26,506 bases of DNA from Hypsibius dujardini. Its lineage: Eukaryota > Tardigrada > Eutardigrada > Parachela > Hypsibiidae. The number at the start of each line of letters is the position of its first letter. Positions within the stretch are counted from its first letter, which is position 1. The position numbers and the translations under genes are program-made. Location: positions 1-26,506 of the forward strand of contig LRSR01005258.1 in the NCBI GenBank assembly GCA_001579985.1. Reading direction: 5' to 3'. The notes beneath the pieces were generated by a model. The model saw only the letters and a program-made list of their open reading frames with translations, was not told where the DNA came from and ran no database searches. Below are positions 16,278 through 26,193 of this stretch, piece by piece.

Positions 16278-19200
16278 CTACGCATGTTTGTTTACTTGCT
16301 GTATTGTTTCTGGGAACTTCTGCCGGAATTCTTCACTGACCGGCGTCCAGATTTGACCGCTCAGCCTATTGGCGTTTATTACCATGCAGGATTCCCGATC
16401 TTTGGCTTGTAGTCTTTCGGCGAGTAGCACGGTCCAGTCTTGGAGTCGCTGCGCTGCATCCTGATCGCTCTGGTTGCCTTGGGCGTGGTACTTACACTAT
16501 GGGGGTAGAAAATACAGTTTAATAAATTTTTATCGATTTCAACCCTTTAATGTATATTAGTGCTTCTTACATTACTCCACATTTTGATTGCGGTAGGAAA
16601 TAGTTGAATCCATCTAGGACCCACAAAATTTCGAGCTTCGCTTATTCCTGACAAAAGATGGAGTAAACTTATTTGTTTACATTAAATAGTAAACATTTTT
16701 GTAACAATTATTTCGAAAACACATGTAAAGTACTAACGTACCAGGACCGATATTAACAACCGAGTGAAGTGTACCTCCCTCCAAAATCATGATTGTGCCT
16801 GGTTTCTGAATGTGAAAAAACACCTGCAAATCATAAAAAGATTAGGTAAAGATACAAATTTGATTAAAACGGGTTAGATGTTAACTACGTAAAACATATT
16901 CACACTAGGTCTGTAAAAGAAACACGAAACCAGAATCAAACCTGAATTCCCGCGTCCAGTAAAGCCTGAACAGAAGGTGCGTATGACTTATGAAAAAACT
17001 GATGCCCGCAATCTTTGATGGGCGACTCTACAGTAACAATGAAAAATCATGAGCGCACCGCAGGAATATCGATGTAAGAAAGACTATGTTTTACCTGCGT
17101 AGTATTTGCAAAACTTAGGAAGGTCAGTGCGTGCGACAGTGTACCATAATTTGGTGCCAGGACCATGATTGACGCAGACGGAATCAAAGAACATATCTTT
17201 GAAATGGAAGGGCGTGCCAGTTCTTGACTGATTTAGATACACCCTGGGATCAGACAACCCGCTCCCAGGTATATAATTGATGAACAACTCTTCAAACAGC
17301 GGAAAGCAGTGGTTTATTTGCAAAGCATTTTCAGCGAAGCTGATGAATGTTCCGCTTATGCGCTGGGATGGCCGTGAGAGATCTATTCTTCCCGACTGGG
17401 CGTATTCCTGCGCCTCGCCTAAAAGCCAATGATCCGCTGCGGAGATCCTTTTTATTGGGTAAAGCAACACCTCTTGCAAAATTTTATTCCACGAACCACT
17501 AAAATTATAAACAAATCTTATGAAAAAAAAATATCAATCGTAAAAAAAATAACGAATTGAAAAACAAACAGAAAGACAAACCAATTAGACAAATAGACAG
17601 ACAAAAATAACACAGACACAGATAAAGTAAGCTATTTCAAAAAGATATCATTTACCTGTTAGACACACAAATTGAAAATATGGTCAGTACTGTCATATGC
17701 GCCGTGAATGAGGATATTTTGGTCGGAACGTTGTTACTCTGCCGCCCGTCAAAATTGTCGGGCAAGACGGAAATAATTTGCCGCGCAAAATTAGACTTTC
17801 CGTATTTAGTTTTCCCAACAATTCCTCCTTCAACTTCCCGCTGGACGCCGGACTTCTCAAAGTATTCGTGATAATATTTTGAAGATCCTTCCCCAAGATC
17901 AATCTGAAACACGAAATAGATTAACTAGATCCGTTTGGAGCACAGATCCGTCATGAGAGGTGAGTCCGTGAGGGCAATAGGCAGTGCAGTTTCATTTGGG
18001 TTGTGAGCATCGCTTACTGAGCACTGAGCAATTGCTCGTGCCGGGCACGATTGCTCTCCTACTACTCGAAGGGAGAGCAGTTTTATTTGCTCTGAGATAG
18101 AGCATCGCGCACTAAGCACCGAGCAATTGCTCGTGCAGATCACAGCGATTGCTCTCCTATTGATACTCGTAGGCAGAGCAGTTTTATTTGCTCTTTGAGC
18201 AATGTGCACTGAGCAATTGCTCATGCAGGACGCAGCGGTTGCTCTCCTACTATTACTCGTGTCTGTGTGTCTTTGTGTCTGCCAGCCTGTCAGTCTGTGT
18301 GTGTGTGTGTGTGTGTGTGTGGGTGTGCCTCTATGTGTGTGTCTCTGTGTGTGTGTCTGTCTGTTTCTGTGTGTTTTTGTCTGTGTGGGTCTGTGTGTCT
18401 GTGTGTGTCGGTGTGTGTGTGTCTCTGTGTCTGTCTGTCTGTCTGTCTGTCTGCACTTTAATCAACAGACAGACAGACAGACAGACAGACAAATCGAAAG
18501 CGGAAGAAATAGGATTTTCTTGTTGTTCGATTGTTTTTTGATCCGTTGTGGCGTGAGGGGGGGGGGATTTTCATGCGATTGGCGGGGGATAGGGTTGATG
18601 AGCTGTTCAGTGGATGATGGTATACGGTATCATTTGAGAGGCTACATCAAGTGTCCGCGCGGACTCTAAACACATTACACAGAGAGCGTAAAATTGGTGG
18701 GAAAAAAACAAGAAAACCACCTGCCCTTCGCATCTATTAAGGGTCCCCTCTACGATGAGATTTTTTTATATGTACAACGTACAATGTACAATGAAGTCTT
18801 GACCACTTCGTTTAATATCATCTATGAGTGGATAAAAAAAGACGTACAGGTTAAACGAATGAACATTTATATATATATGATTTTTATTAGAAATTCAAAC
18901 CCACACAATAATAATAGGTCTGCGTTTGCACTAACAACAATGTAAGTACGAGTATGACAGATCACTACCAATCAAGATGTGTGTGTGTCTGACCAATGAG
19001 CTCGTGCTCGTGCAGGGCACAGCGATTGGGACGTTTAAGCTGTCAGCGTAAGAGTAAACTTAAGGACACGGACCAATAGGAATGAGGCACAGCGTGTGGC
19101 CTCTCTTGCGGTTAATTTTTTCAGCTACTGCCTGACATTAGGGGCAATGGGCCTTAAGTTTCGCCGTAAGAACGGATTAAAAAATTTCAGTAGAATTCTT

Positions 19201-19654
19201 TCAGTTTATTTCCGAGAAGTAGAATAGTTTCCTTGAAATTTTCAGCTCTTGAGCCTTACGCCCAGATCCTTAGGCCGAGTCTTTTAAATATCCAGTCTTA
19301 AGCGTAAACTTAGCGAGCTTACGCCTAAGTTTAAGTTACGCTTACGCCTGTTTGCTTAAACGTCTCTATTATAGCGCTATCAGAGATGAGCCATTTAGCT
19401 CGTACGGCCGATAAAATTATGCACTAACCGAGCTAAATGTTTTATTTCGGGTAACGCAACCCTATGGCCAGCAGTAAAAAAATTAATTAAAAAAGTATGC
19501 GGTATCCGAGCACGGTGGTACTTACTAGGTAAGTTCCGACCGTTCGCATTTCCTTTGTAGCACATTTTTCAATTACTGAAAACATCTGAGAATTGTGATC
19601 ATCGTTAAAGTCCTTGCGCGACAACGGTATTTGAGGTCCTTCCCGAAGCTGCAT
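16278..19654 (-). CDS. JmjC-domain protein, seven exons, one iron ligand replaced
   Basis: Exons: 19654-19526, 17903-17656, 17498-17095, 17027-16942, 16823-16742, 16648 (or 16641)-16571, 16496-16278; stop TAG 16278-16280. With the 16641 start the total is 1239 nt, 412 aa. The JmjC core is clear: GTPFHFKDMFFDSV, then TKLWYTVA, then QKPGTIMILEGGTLHSVVN. JmjC oxygenases bind Fe(II) with His-x-Asp/Glu and a distal His. Here the first His and the distal His remain, but the acidic position is Lys (HFK). The 2-oxoglutarate-contacting Lys before the WY is retained. The product may therefore be catalytically dead or unusual. It is compact, with no visible PHD, Tudor or JmjN domain. The ATG at 19654 is the first in exon 1, but the open frame continues upstream to a possible acceptor (TTTTTAG), so an earlier exon is possible. 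Confidence 0.75.
17965..18260. repeat. Tandem repeat (~95 bp) with GAGCAATTGCTC palindromes
   Basis: About three diverged copies of a unit of roughly 94-95 bp. Each has GAGCAATTGCTC (a perfect 12-bp palindrome, with one change in the last copy), then GCGATTGCTCTCCTA, then AGAGCAGTTTTATTTGCTC. A related piece (GCTCGTGCAGGGCACAGCGATTG) appears at about 19004-19026. It lies in the large second intron (first listed) of the JmjC gene. Confidence 0.75.
18266..18490. repeat. GT-rich tract and CTGT/CAGA inverted microsatellite
   Basis: GTGT and CTGT repeats run to 18453. After a 12-nt spacer the repeat switches to CAGA (18466-18490). The two 25-bp arms 18429-18453 and 18466-18490 are exact inverted copies. 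Long Cys/Val/Leu frames here are repeat artefacts. Confidence 0.9.
19028..19366. mobile_element. MITE-like element with inverted ends in the JmjC intron
   Basis: The left end GGGACGTTTAAGC...CGTAAGAGTAAACTTAA pairs with the inverted right end GAGACGTTTAAGC...CGTAAGCGTAACTTAA. The interior is full of TTAAG and CTTACG words and has no ORF. No clear target duplication. It interrupts a copy of the nearby GCGATTG-containing repeat. Confidence 0.5.
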
Positions 19655-21130
19655 GGCGGTGGATCTTTGTGTTACCCTAAAAATGAATAAAAGACGGAAA
19701 CTGAACTTTACTTTGTCTTTGCGCCCTTTCAGTAAGAGACACAGAGTGCAGTCTGATCCAAGGCGCGGATCCTATATTAAGCTTTTATGGCTTATCAGAT
19801 GTTATTGCATCTTCTCTGGCTCTGTTGTGTTTGACTTGATTCAACTTCTTCCCTAGCTTATATACACGTATGGCGCGCGAAGTATAAAGAAGGTTGCACG
19901 AGTACCACACCCTCGCGATCTTAAAGAACAAGGCGGAATGCCCCAGGCGTGCATTCCGCCCGCCGTGCTCCGTTTATTTAGACCGGTGTGTGTGTATGTG
20001 CCGCACTGAGGCGGCGTTTGACTGTCCCTTGAGATCGCAACGATACTTTACTCGTGCAACGATTTTGACACACTGCGCGAGCACTCGTGCAGCTTACAAC
20101 TATGACAATGTAGTACGTGGTGTATGGCGCACCAAGTGTTAAGCAGACTGCACGAGTATTTGTGCAAACTATTCGACACAAATGCAACTGCACGTGGTGG
20201 AACTGAAGTTTTATTTCATAATTATTATCAACTGATGAGATAAACATGGTATGCAGTTTGTCCAACAAAAAATCAAAATTACGTGATGAATAATTAATTA
20301 ATTATATAATAAGGCATAAAAAACTAAATAATAATGAAAAAATGTCATTAGTACGGTTAGTAGACAGGATAAATAATAAGAAAACTAATTAAAAGTACTT
20401 TATTGAAAAAATCTCACAGAAAAAAACAGAAAAACCAAACTAAATTAAAAATTGTGTCTGTGTTTGTCTTTATCTGTATCTGTGCATGTGTTGTTTAAGT
20501 ATATTTAAAGATTAGTTAAATGCCCGAAAGCAGTTTTTAATTATAAACAAAATTTAATTTAATGTAAAGACACAAAAATAGAAATCAATATCTAAAATCC
20601 TGAATTTACTTTAAATATTAGAATTTTTACTTGAGACATTATTAAAAGTACCGAAAATGTGCCGATTGTTTCAAATAAAGTTAGTTTTTTGTGTAAATGA
20701 ACTTCCAGTGGTATTTGTTGGTGTTCTTGTCTGACCGTCTATCTGTATCTATGTTTGTGTACCGTGATTACCTGCGCCAGTGTCTCTGCCTGTGACTATT
20801 TATTTATTCCGGCCTGTAATGTCAGTGTCTATGGTTGTCCATTTTCGTTTTGTTTCGTTTTGATTCGGTCATTTCGTTTTCTCTTCGTTTTGCTTACTCA
20901 AAGCGAAATCATGACCTGTACCGGGCCACAATGGCCTGCCAAGAAAGCCTATAGCAGACCTGTACGACGCATTTCGCTCTGGCTCGTAGGCCATCCGATG
21001 GCCATCCTCCTCTGGTCTTCCACCACCAATACAGGACGCGACACAGGCCTTTTACAAGTTGTTAGTATGTGGTCCTCGGACCTGCCGTCTTCTTGCATTC
21101 TTGTTTTGTTATTTTTTACGTAAGATTTCT
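19655..21130. other. Non-coding interval with hairpins
   Basis: No gene supported. Contents: inverted arms GTTGCACGAGTA (about 19892) and TACTCGTGCAAC (about 20049) enclosing a strong hairpin GGCGGAATGC/GCATTCCGCC (19932-19941 and 19951-19960); AT-rich DNA from 20260 to 20690; and a GC-richer patch at 20915-21065 that reads as a short frame on both strands. On the minus strand that patch contains GHRMAYEPERNAS and could be an isolated exon or transposon scrap, but nothing supports it further. Confidence 0.5.
19932..19960. repeat. Hairpin GGCGGAATGC / GCATTCCGCC
   Basis: Perfect 10-bp stem with a 9-nt loop, inside a larger imperfect inverted repeat (19892-20060). No T-run follows, and nothing shows it is an RNA gene. 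Confidence 0.6.
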
Positions 21131-22090
21131 TGGAAATACCAGTTTTACCAGTACTTCTTGCTAATCGGAATTTATGAACTAACAGGGGAGCTCTTCTCGC
21201 CCGATTGATTCATTGATTTACTCCCAAATTTCAGTTAGTTTTCATCTTTACTTAAATTACTGCCGCTTTCTAACCTAGTTTCCTAATTATCTATCATGCT
21301 TTGCTCTACATATTACTATAATTTATTTGTATCACATGTACTTTACCCCATTACGGCAGAATTCAAGAAAAAGAAAGTCAAACCAAAGAATGAAGGACTG
21401 ATCAATGATTCAATAAAAGGAGGCAACACATGGGTCCTAATATCCCAGCGGTCAGCCAAAGTGCAAGAAAAACGCATCGATACGCGAAACCTTCCGCCGA
21501 AAACAGTTGGAAATTAAAAAATTGATTTTGCCACCCGAAAATTGAAATGCAAATCAGAATTGACAAGAATCAAAGATCAGATAAAAAAAAGCAAATCCAA
21601 AGCGAACGCTCCAAGATCAAAATGGCACCACTATCTCTTTGCAAGAGTTGAGACTCAAAATGAAAATTCAAATGCAGATCTTTAAGAGATAAATGAAGTA
21701 ATTCAATGGGGTTAAAAACGTTAGGAAAATCGAAAAATAATACTCGGTGAATGAATCTTTAACTACTGAAATGCACAAATGCGAAAATCCATCTGTGCAG
21801 AGCGCACAAATAGCGCATTGTGCATTGCGCCTGCCGGTGCACTGCACCAGACTAGAAAAAAATAGTGCTCCCAATAAAGCTGTGTATTTAAATCGAAACG
21901 ATCATGTTAGTTTTAAAATTCATGAATAATTATTTAAAAAAATTCATTTGTTTCTAATACCATTTCTCACTGATTATTGTTATTCCTTCCGAATAGAATT
22001 ACTTATTATTTTATATTATTTATTACACATTATTTTTCATTATACAATAACTATCTTCATAAACATTTTCAAAAAGTGAAATTATTTCAT
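21131..22090. other. Non-coding AT-rich interval
   Basis: No gene supported. Short frames at 21296-21517 and 21747-21929 lack known motifs. A GC-rich patch near 21790-21850 has overlapping self-complementary words (GCGCATTGTGCATTGCGC, GGTGCACTGCACC). Confidence 0.5.
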
Positions 22091-22220
22091 TTAAATGTGG
22101 CGTAGCTTCCAGTAGTGTATTGAAGGCCATTCCATGCCCTGCTCACGGTCTCCATTCACAGGCATGTGAGATGCCGTCGGCTGGTTCACGGGAGTTCTTT
22201 GGGAGGCCCTCAACCGCAGA

Positions 22221-22430
22221 CCTGCCAAATACCCTCCACTCGTTTTGTTTAAGCAAACAAACAGACAGAACAGGCAAGCAGACAGACAAACAGACAAACA
22301 GACAAACAGATAGACAGACAGACCGACCGACAAACAGACAAACAGGCAGACAAACAGGCAGACAAACAGACAAACAGACAGACAGACATTTAGACAGGCA
22401 GGCAGGCAGGCAGGCAGACAGGCAGGCAGG

Positions 22431-22461
<31 letters not shown>

Positions 22462-22740
22462 GTCGACAAACATTCAGACTAGCAGGAAGGCAGGCAAAGA
22501 GACAAACAGACAGATGCAATGCAGTGACTTCACTTATTTGTTTTCTTACCCTCTTTACCTCCTGCCAAATACGCTCCACTCGTTTTGTATAGGCAAACAA
22601 ACAGACAGAACGGGCAAGCAGACAGACAGACAAACAGACAAACAGACAGACAGATAGACAGACAGACAAACAGACAAATAAATAAAATATACACAAACAG
22701 AAAAAGACACAGACACAGTAAAAACACAGACAAATATCGT
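22221..22740. repeat. CAGA tract containing a 340-bp duplicated unit
   Basis: CCTGCCAAATACSCTCCACT and the sequence after it recur with a 340-bp offset (22221 and 22561). Each copy leads into an imperfect CAGA tract. The array is therefore a tandem duplication of a unique 40-bp start plus microsatellite. Long Cys/Leu/Val or Arg/Gln/Thr frames are artefacts. From 22741 to 23153 the DNA is AT-rich with no gene seen. Confidence 0.85.
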
Positions 22741-23153
22741 CAAGCACAGGCATACCTTGTCTAATTTCTCACTAAACTTTTGATTTGTATTAAATTATCA
22801 ATAATTTTTTTAGTTTTATATCATCATATCAGGTTCATTTTACCAGTTGAAAAGAATTAAAAAATAAAAACTTTAGCTCCACCACGTACTACACAGTTGT
22901 ATTTTTTGCATAATTGCATCTGGCAAGTAATTGATAAGTCAGGTCACGTAAACGCAAGTGTTCAAGACCATTAAAATGGGAACTCCTTTAAAGTTGAAAT
23001 GATACATGCGAATAGTGGAGCACATTCCTTGGTGCAATCCATTAACCTTGTTCAGCATTCTGCCCTGAAAAATTATGTATTGTCAGTTTAAATTTTCGGC
23101 AAACTTTTTCTTACAAAGTTAAAACTTGCACCATTTAGCAAAGTCCCTAACCT

Positions 23154-23441
23154 TCATTTGAAGCGAAAGCGTTCCATCTCGGTACTCGGTTCACGAATTT
23201 GCTCATCCTCCTGCGCATTGGGCGTGGTTCCTGAAACTAAAATTAGATTGGCAGACAGTGATCGGAAAAGATTCGCAGACAAAAAGATAGCTAAACGGAT
23301 GCAACATTCGTTTGAGAAACACAAAGACACAGATGCAGACGCATACACAAACAGAAACGCCGGCACCAATCCAGGCATAGACACAGGCGCAGGCACAGTC
23401 GCACTTACAGACACAAGCACAAATACATACACAAACACCAC

Positions 23442-23479
<38 letters not shown>

Positions 23480-24435
23480 ACAGACACAGAAAAGACACAG
23501 TCGCAAACACAGACAGACGAAAGACAGACACAATCACACGCAGACGCAGACACAGACACATCCAAAATTATCAGCACAGACACAGACACGAATATAGACA
23601 CAAACAAGGACGCAAACGAAGACAATCTGGCGGAAACTGATGAAGAGAAAAAGAACTAAAATATGCTGACCCGAAAGACAGAACAGTACAACAGGCAGGT
23701 AGACAAAAGGAAAGACAGTCAGAGAGATAGGCAGGCAAACATACGGATCGAATAGACTGCAGGAACAAAATGAGATAGGCTAGCGTAAAATTCTAGCATA
23801 CCTGAGCATTGACGCCGAATAATTTTCCAGAAGAACAGCAGTGCGGCGGCAGATCCGAGAAAGGCAGCGATCCCTCCAGCAACGCCGCCAACCAGAACCT
23901 GAACGGACACACCGCTACCTTCGCTGACCATATTGACTTCTCGCTCCGCCATCTTGAACGACTGAACATTTTGGGCGGTGGCAACAGCTTTGACAATGCC
24001 ATTCATTGCAGTTTCTACAGCGACCGGGCCCGGCAAACCTTGGGTAGTCTTTGTGGAGTGCGTGGTTGAAACTGCGGTTGTGGCGGGGACATCTTCGCGT
24101 GCATCCAACACTGCATCAGCAACTACAGCACCTGTGGCAATTCCACCGGCAGCCAAACCTCCAGCAAGCACCTTTAAACTAGCAGTTTTCGCGGCACTCA
24201 TAATCTTTTCCTTCAGTGCCTTGCCTTGAGTGGGCGGCGTATCAGGGATCAAGGCGACCGAGGCCGGTGGATTAACGACAGGCACTACATCTAAATCAGG
24301 ACGCGGAAGGGCTGGCCGGGGAACATTTGGCCTTGCGCGTGGCCGTGGGCGGAAACGCACTCTAATTGCTATTTGACCATCGAAAATTAGAAGCAGAACA
24401 AAGGTAATAAGCAAATATTGCACCATAGACGACAT
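23154..24435 (-). CDS. Two-exon type I membrane protein, unknown family
   Basis: Exon 1 24435-23802, intron with donor GTATGC and acceptor TTTCAG, exon 2 23230-23154 ending TGA (23154-23156); 236 aa in phase. Layout: signal peptide or anchor (MSSMVQYLLITFVLLLIFDG), an Arg/Pro-rich stretch (RVRFRPRPRARPNVPRP), a Pro-rich linker, then an Ala/Gly-rich hydrophobic segment around residues 88-108 (LAGGLAAGGIATGAVVADA) and a Thr/Ser-rich region. A second hydrophobic span (VLVGGVAGGIAAFLGSAAALLFFW) is followed by KIIRRQ, a typical stop-transfer signal, and an acidic 29-residue tail ending EMERFRFK. This suggests an extracellular N-terminus, one or two membrane spans and a short cytosolic tail. No family recognised. 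The 5' ATG at 24435 is the first after in-frame non-ATG codons. Confidence 0.7.
23443..23545. repeat. GCAGAC hexamer repeat in the membrane-protein intron
   Basis: Runs of CGCAGA and CACAGA hexamers within the single intron (23231-23801). They give spurious Arg-rich (plus strand) and Ser/Ala/Val-rich (minus strand) frames. Confidence 0.9.
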
Positions 24436-24507
24436 TGTAAAGGTCAACGGCAAAAGTAAAGTTGAGAAAAATGAAGAAAATGATGCTCGAGGGAAACAGC
24501 TAAATTA

Positions 24508-24516
24508 CTATAAATA
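24508..24516 (-). promoter_or_regulatory. Possible TATA box upstream of the membrane-protein gene
   Basis: TATTTATAG on the minus strand lies about 75 bp before the ATG at 24435. The same bases read TATAAATAG-like on the plus strand, so the direction is ambiguous. Confidence 0.25.
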
Positions 24517-25315
24517 GCGCTTTGTATCATCGAGATGGGGTAAAGTATATCTTGTGGGGTTCGCTGGTATACCAATCTGCTTGATTTTTTCCGGTAAATT
24601 TTTCATGATGCGTCACCCGAATGAATTCCGGAGGTACCAACGCCTGCAAAAGTGTTGCTAGCCTGCCAGTTTGCGTCTGTCAAGTCTTCTCAGACTCACG
24701 AAACATGGCCGTTTATCCATATTTGGAATTGTGTGACACGTGAGTAGATCACTGGTACGAGCTCTGTTGAAGACCCGTGACTGGGTTCGACACATATATA
24801 CTGTTGTATATATATATTATACATATATATTGTTCTTGCTAGTAAACCATGAATATAATCTTACTTGAAAATACGTGAAATATTTTGCTTGATTTATTTT
24901 CCTGCTATTGATCTGCTGTCTTTACGCGACTTAAAATGGCTTGAAATTATTATCGCTCTTAATTCTTACTATGGATGTTACACCGTCGGAAACCATTGAT
25001 GTGGGCGAGACGTATCAATCCCCGGCGGCTTTTTTTTGTTTCTTTATACCATACGAAAAGAGGACGTTCCAGAAATTTTCAAAGGGGAGAACCGAATTCC
25101 GCAAAGATGAAAACAGTAAGCAAAGCTTGTCAGTTGAGAATGTTTCTGCCGTGAAGATCTCATGTGTCTGGCATTAGGAGTGGGTCTCTATGTTGTTCGC
25201 GTAAGCCCACGTTTTGTGATTTCCGTTCAATTGTAAATCAATTAAATTGTTTTCATATATGTGTAACGCGTTCAAGCAAATTTTTTAAATAAAAGTATGT
25301 CAGCGTATTGCTTGT
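24517..25315. other. Non-coding interval
   Basis: No gene supported. It holds a TATATA-rich patch at about 24795-24835 and a short frame at 24941-25177 with no known motif. Confidence 0.5.
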
Positions 25316-25319
25316 GCTG

Positions 25320-25790
25320 AAGTCGGCCCAATGGCGCTCGTAGAACGGCGAACCGGTCGGTGCGGGTCACTGTCGCCCATTGCAGTAGATATGACGGCAG
25401 GTGGCGACGTGACTAGTGAACCGGGTGGTGATAATCGGTGGTGATGGTGAAAGGGCGTCCAGTTAGTTGGATTGATTAAATGGTCGTACGTCAGCCCAGT
25501 GCAATAGATGTGAGGGTGTCCTTTTCGGCGGATGGTGCGGGGACTTGAGGAAAACTTAGTTTAGTCAATTGGATGGACCTTATGCCGGGAGGCAGAGGTT
25601 GGCCCATTACATTAGATGCTAGGGCGGTTATCGGCTTTCTCGTGGGAGCTTGCGGTGACTTTCGAGGACTCAATTAGTCGGCTGAAACCATGTCCATAAA
25701 ACAGAAATTAGAAAACTGTTGCGCCATGTGAACAAAAACGGGTTCAGATGGTCCCAGTAAGTTAAATATGACGGCAGACTGTATTGTACA
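25320..25790. repeat. Degenerate tandem repeat, unit about 110-125 bp
   Basis: Anchor words recur with drift: TCGCCCATTGCAGTAGATATGA (near 25373), TCAGCCCAGTGCAATAGATG (25491) and TTGGCCCATTACATTAGATG (25599), each followed by GGCGG/GGTGGCG-type words and then TTAGTTGGATTG, TTAGTCAATTGG or CAATTAGTCGGC. A further weak copy starts near 25748. Old minisatellite or satellite-like sequence, no ORF. From 25800 to 26190 no feature was recognised. Confidence 0.55.
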
Positions 25791-26193
25791 CGGCCGGTCA
25801 GATGATAACAATCAACAGAAACAAATGTTTAATATTTTACCGAATAGTGTTGGCCGTAGTGGTCTGTTAGGTCTACCAACCGTCAGTTGGATAGTTAACA
25901 AGTTTATTAGACTGATAGTAAAGACCGTTAGAGAAATAAACTGGAAGAAAGGAAAGAAGAAGTAGAACTGCCTGTAGAAATAATAAAACACATTATTATA
26001 TAGTAAAGTTTTGACTATAGAAATGAAGGTAAATGGCACATACATCAGAATAGGGTTAATAGAGTGGACAGAGTTACAAACTAATTATGATACTCGTGAG
26101 TTAAAGAACTACCATGATTGGATATGGGGACTTGTTGGGCGTGTCCAACAACTGCCCTCCACCGGAAAAACACCGACCGCGCGTGGTAGTTTG

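Noticed and set aside
16061-16285. 74-aa minus-strand ORF between the JmjC stop and the zinc-finger exon
   Set aside because: It has an ATG but overlaps the JmjC terminal codons in another frame and shows no domain. It may be 3' UTR or spacer.
18202-18669. Long Cys/Val-rich frames over the GT and CTGT tracts
   Set aside because: They are translations of simple repeats in every frame, with no motif, splice structure or conservation.
20915-21065. Candidate isolated exon (minus strand, GHRMAYEPERNAS region)
   Set aside because: Both strands are open, no neighbouring exon could be joined in phase and no family was recognised.
22091-22753. 220-aa minus-strand frame rich in VCLSVCLS
   Set aside because: Translation of a CAGA/CTGT microsatellite. 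The opposite frame gives RQTDRQTD for the same reason.
23158-23640. 160-aa Arg-rich plus-strand frame
   Set aside because: It covers exon 2 of the membrane-protein gene antisense plus the GCAGAC hexamer repeat. No independent support.
24750-24800. Possible tRNA (GGGTTCGACAC resembles a B box)
   Set aside because: No A box, acceptor stem or anticodon arm could be paired around it.
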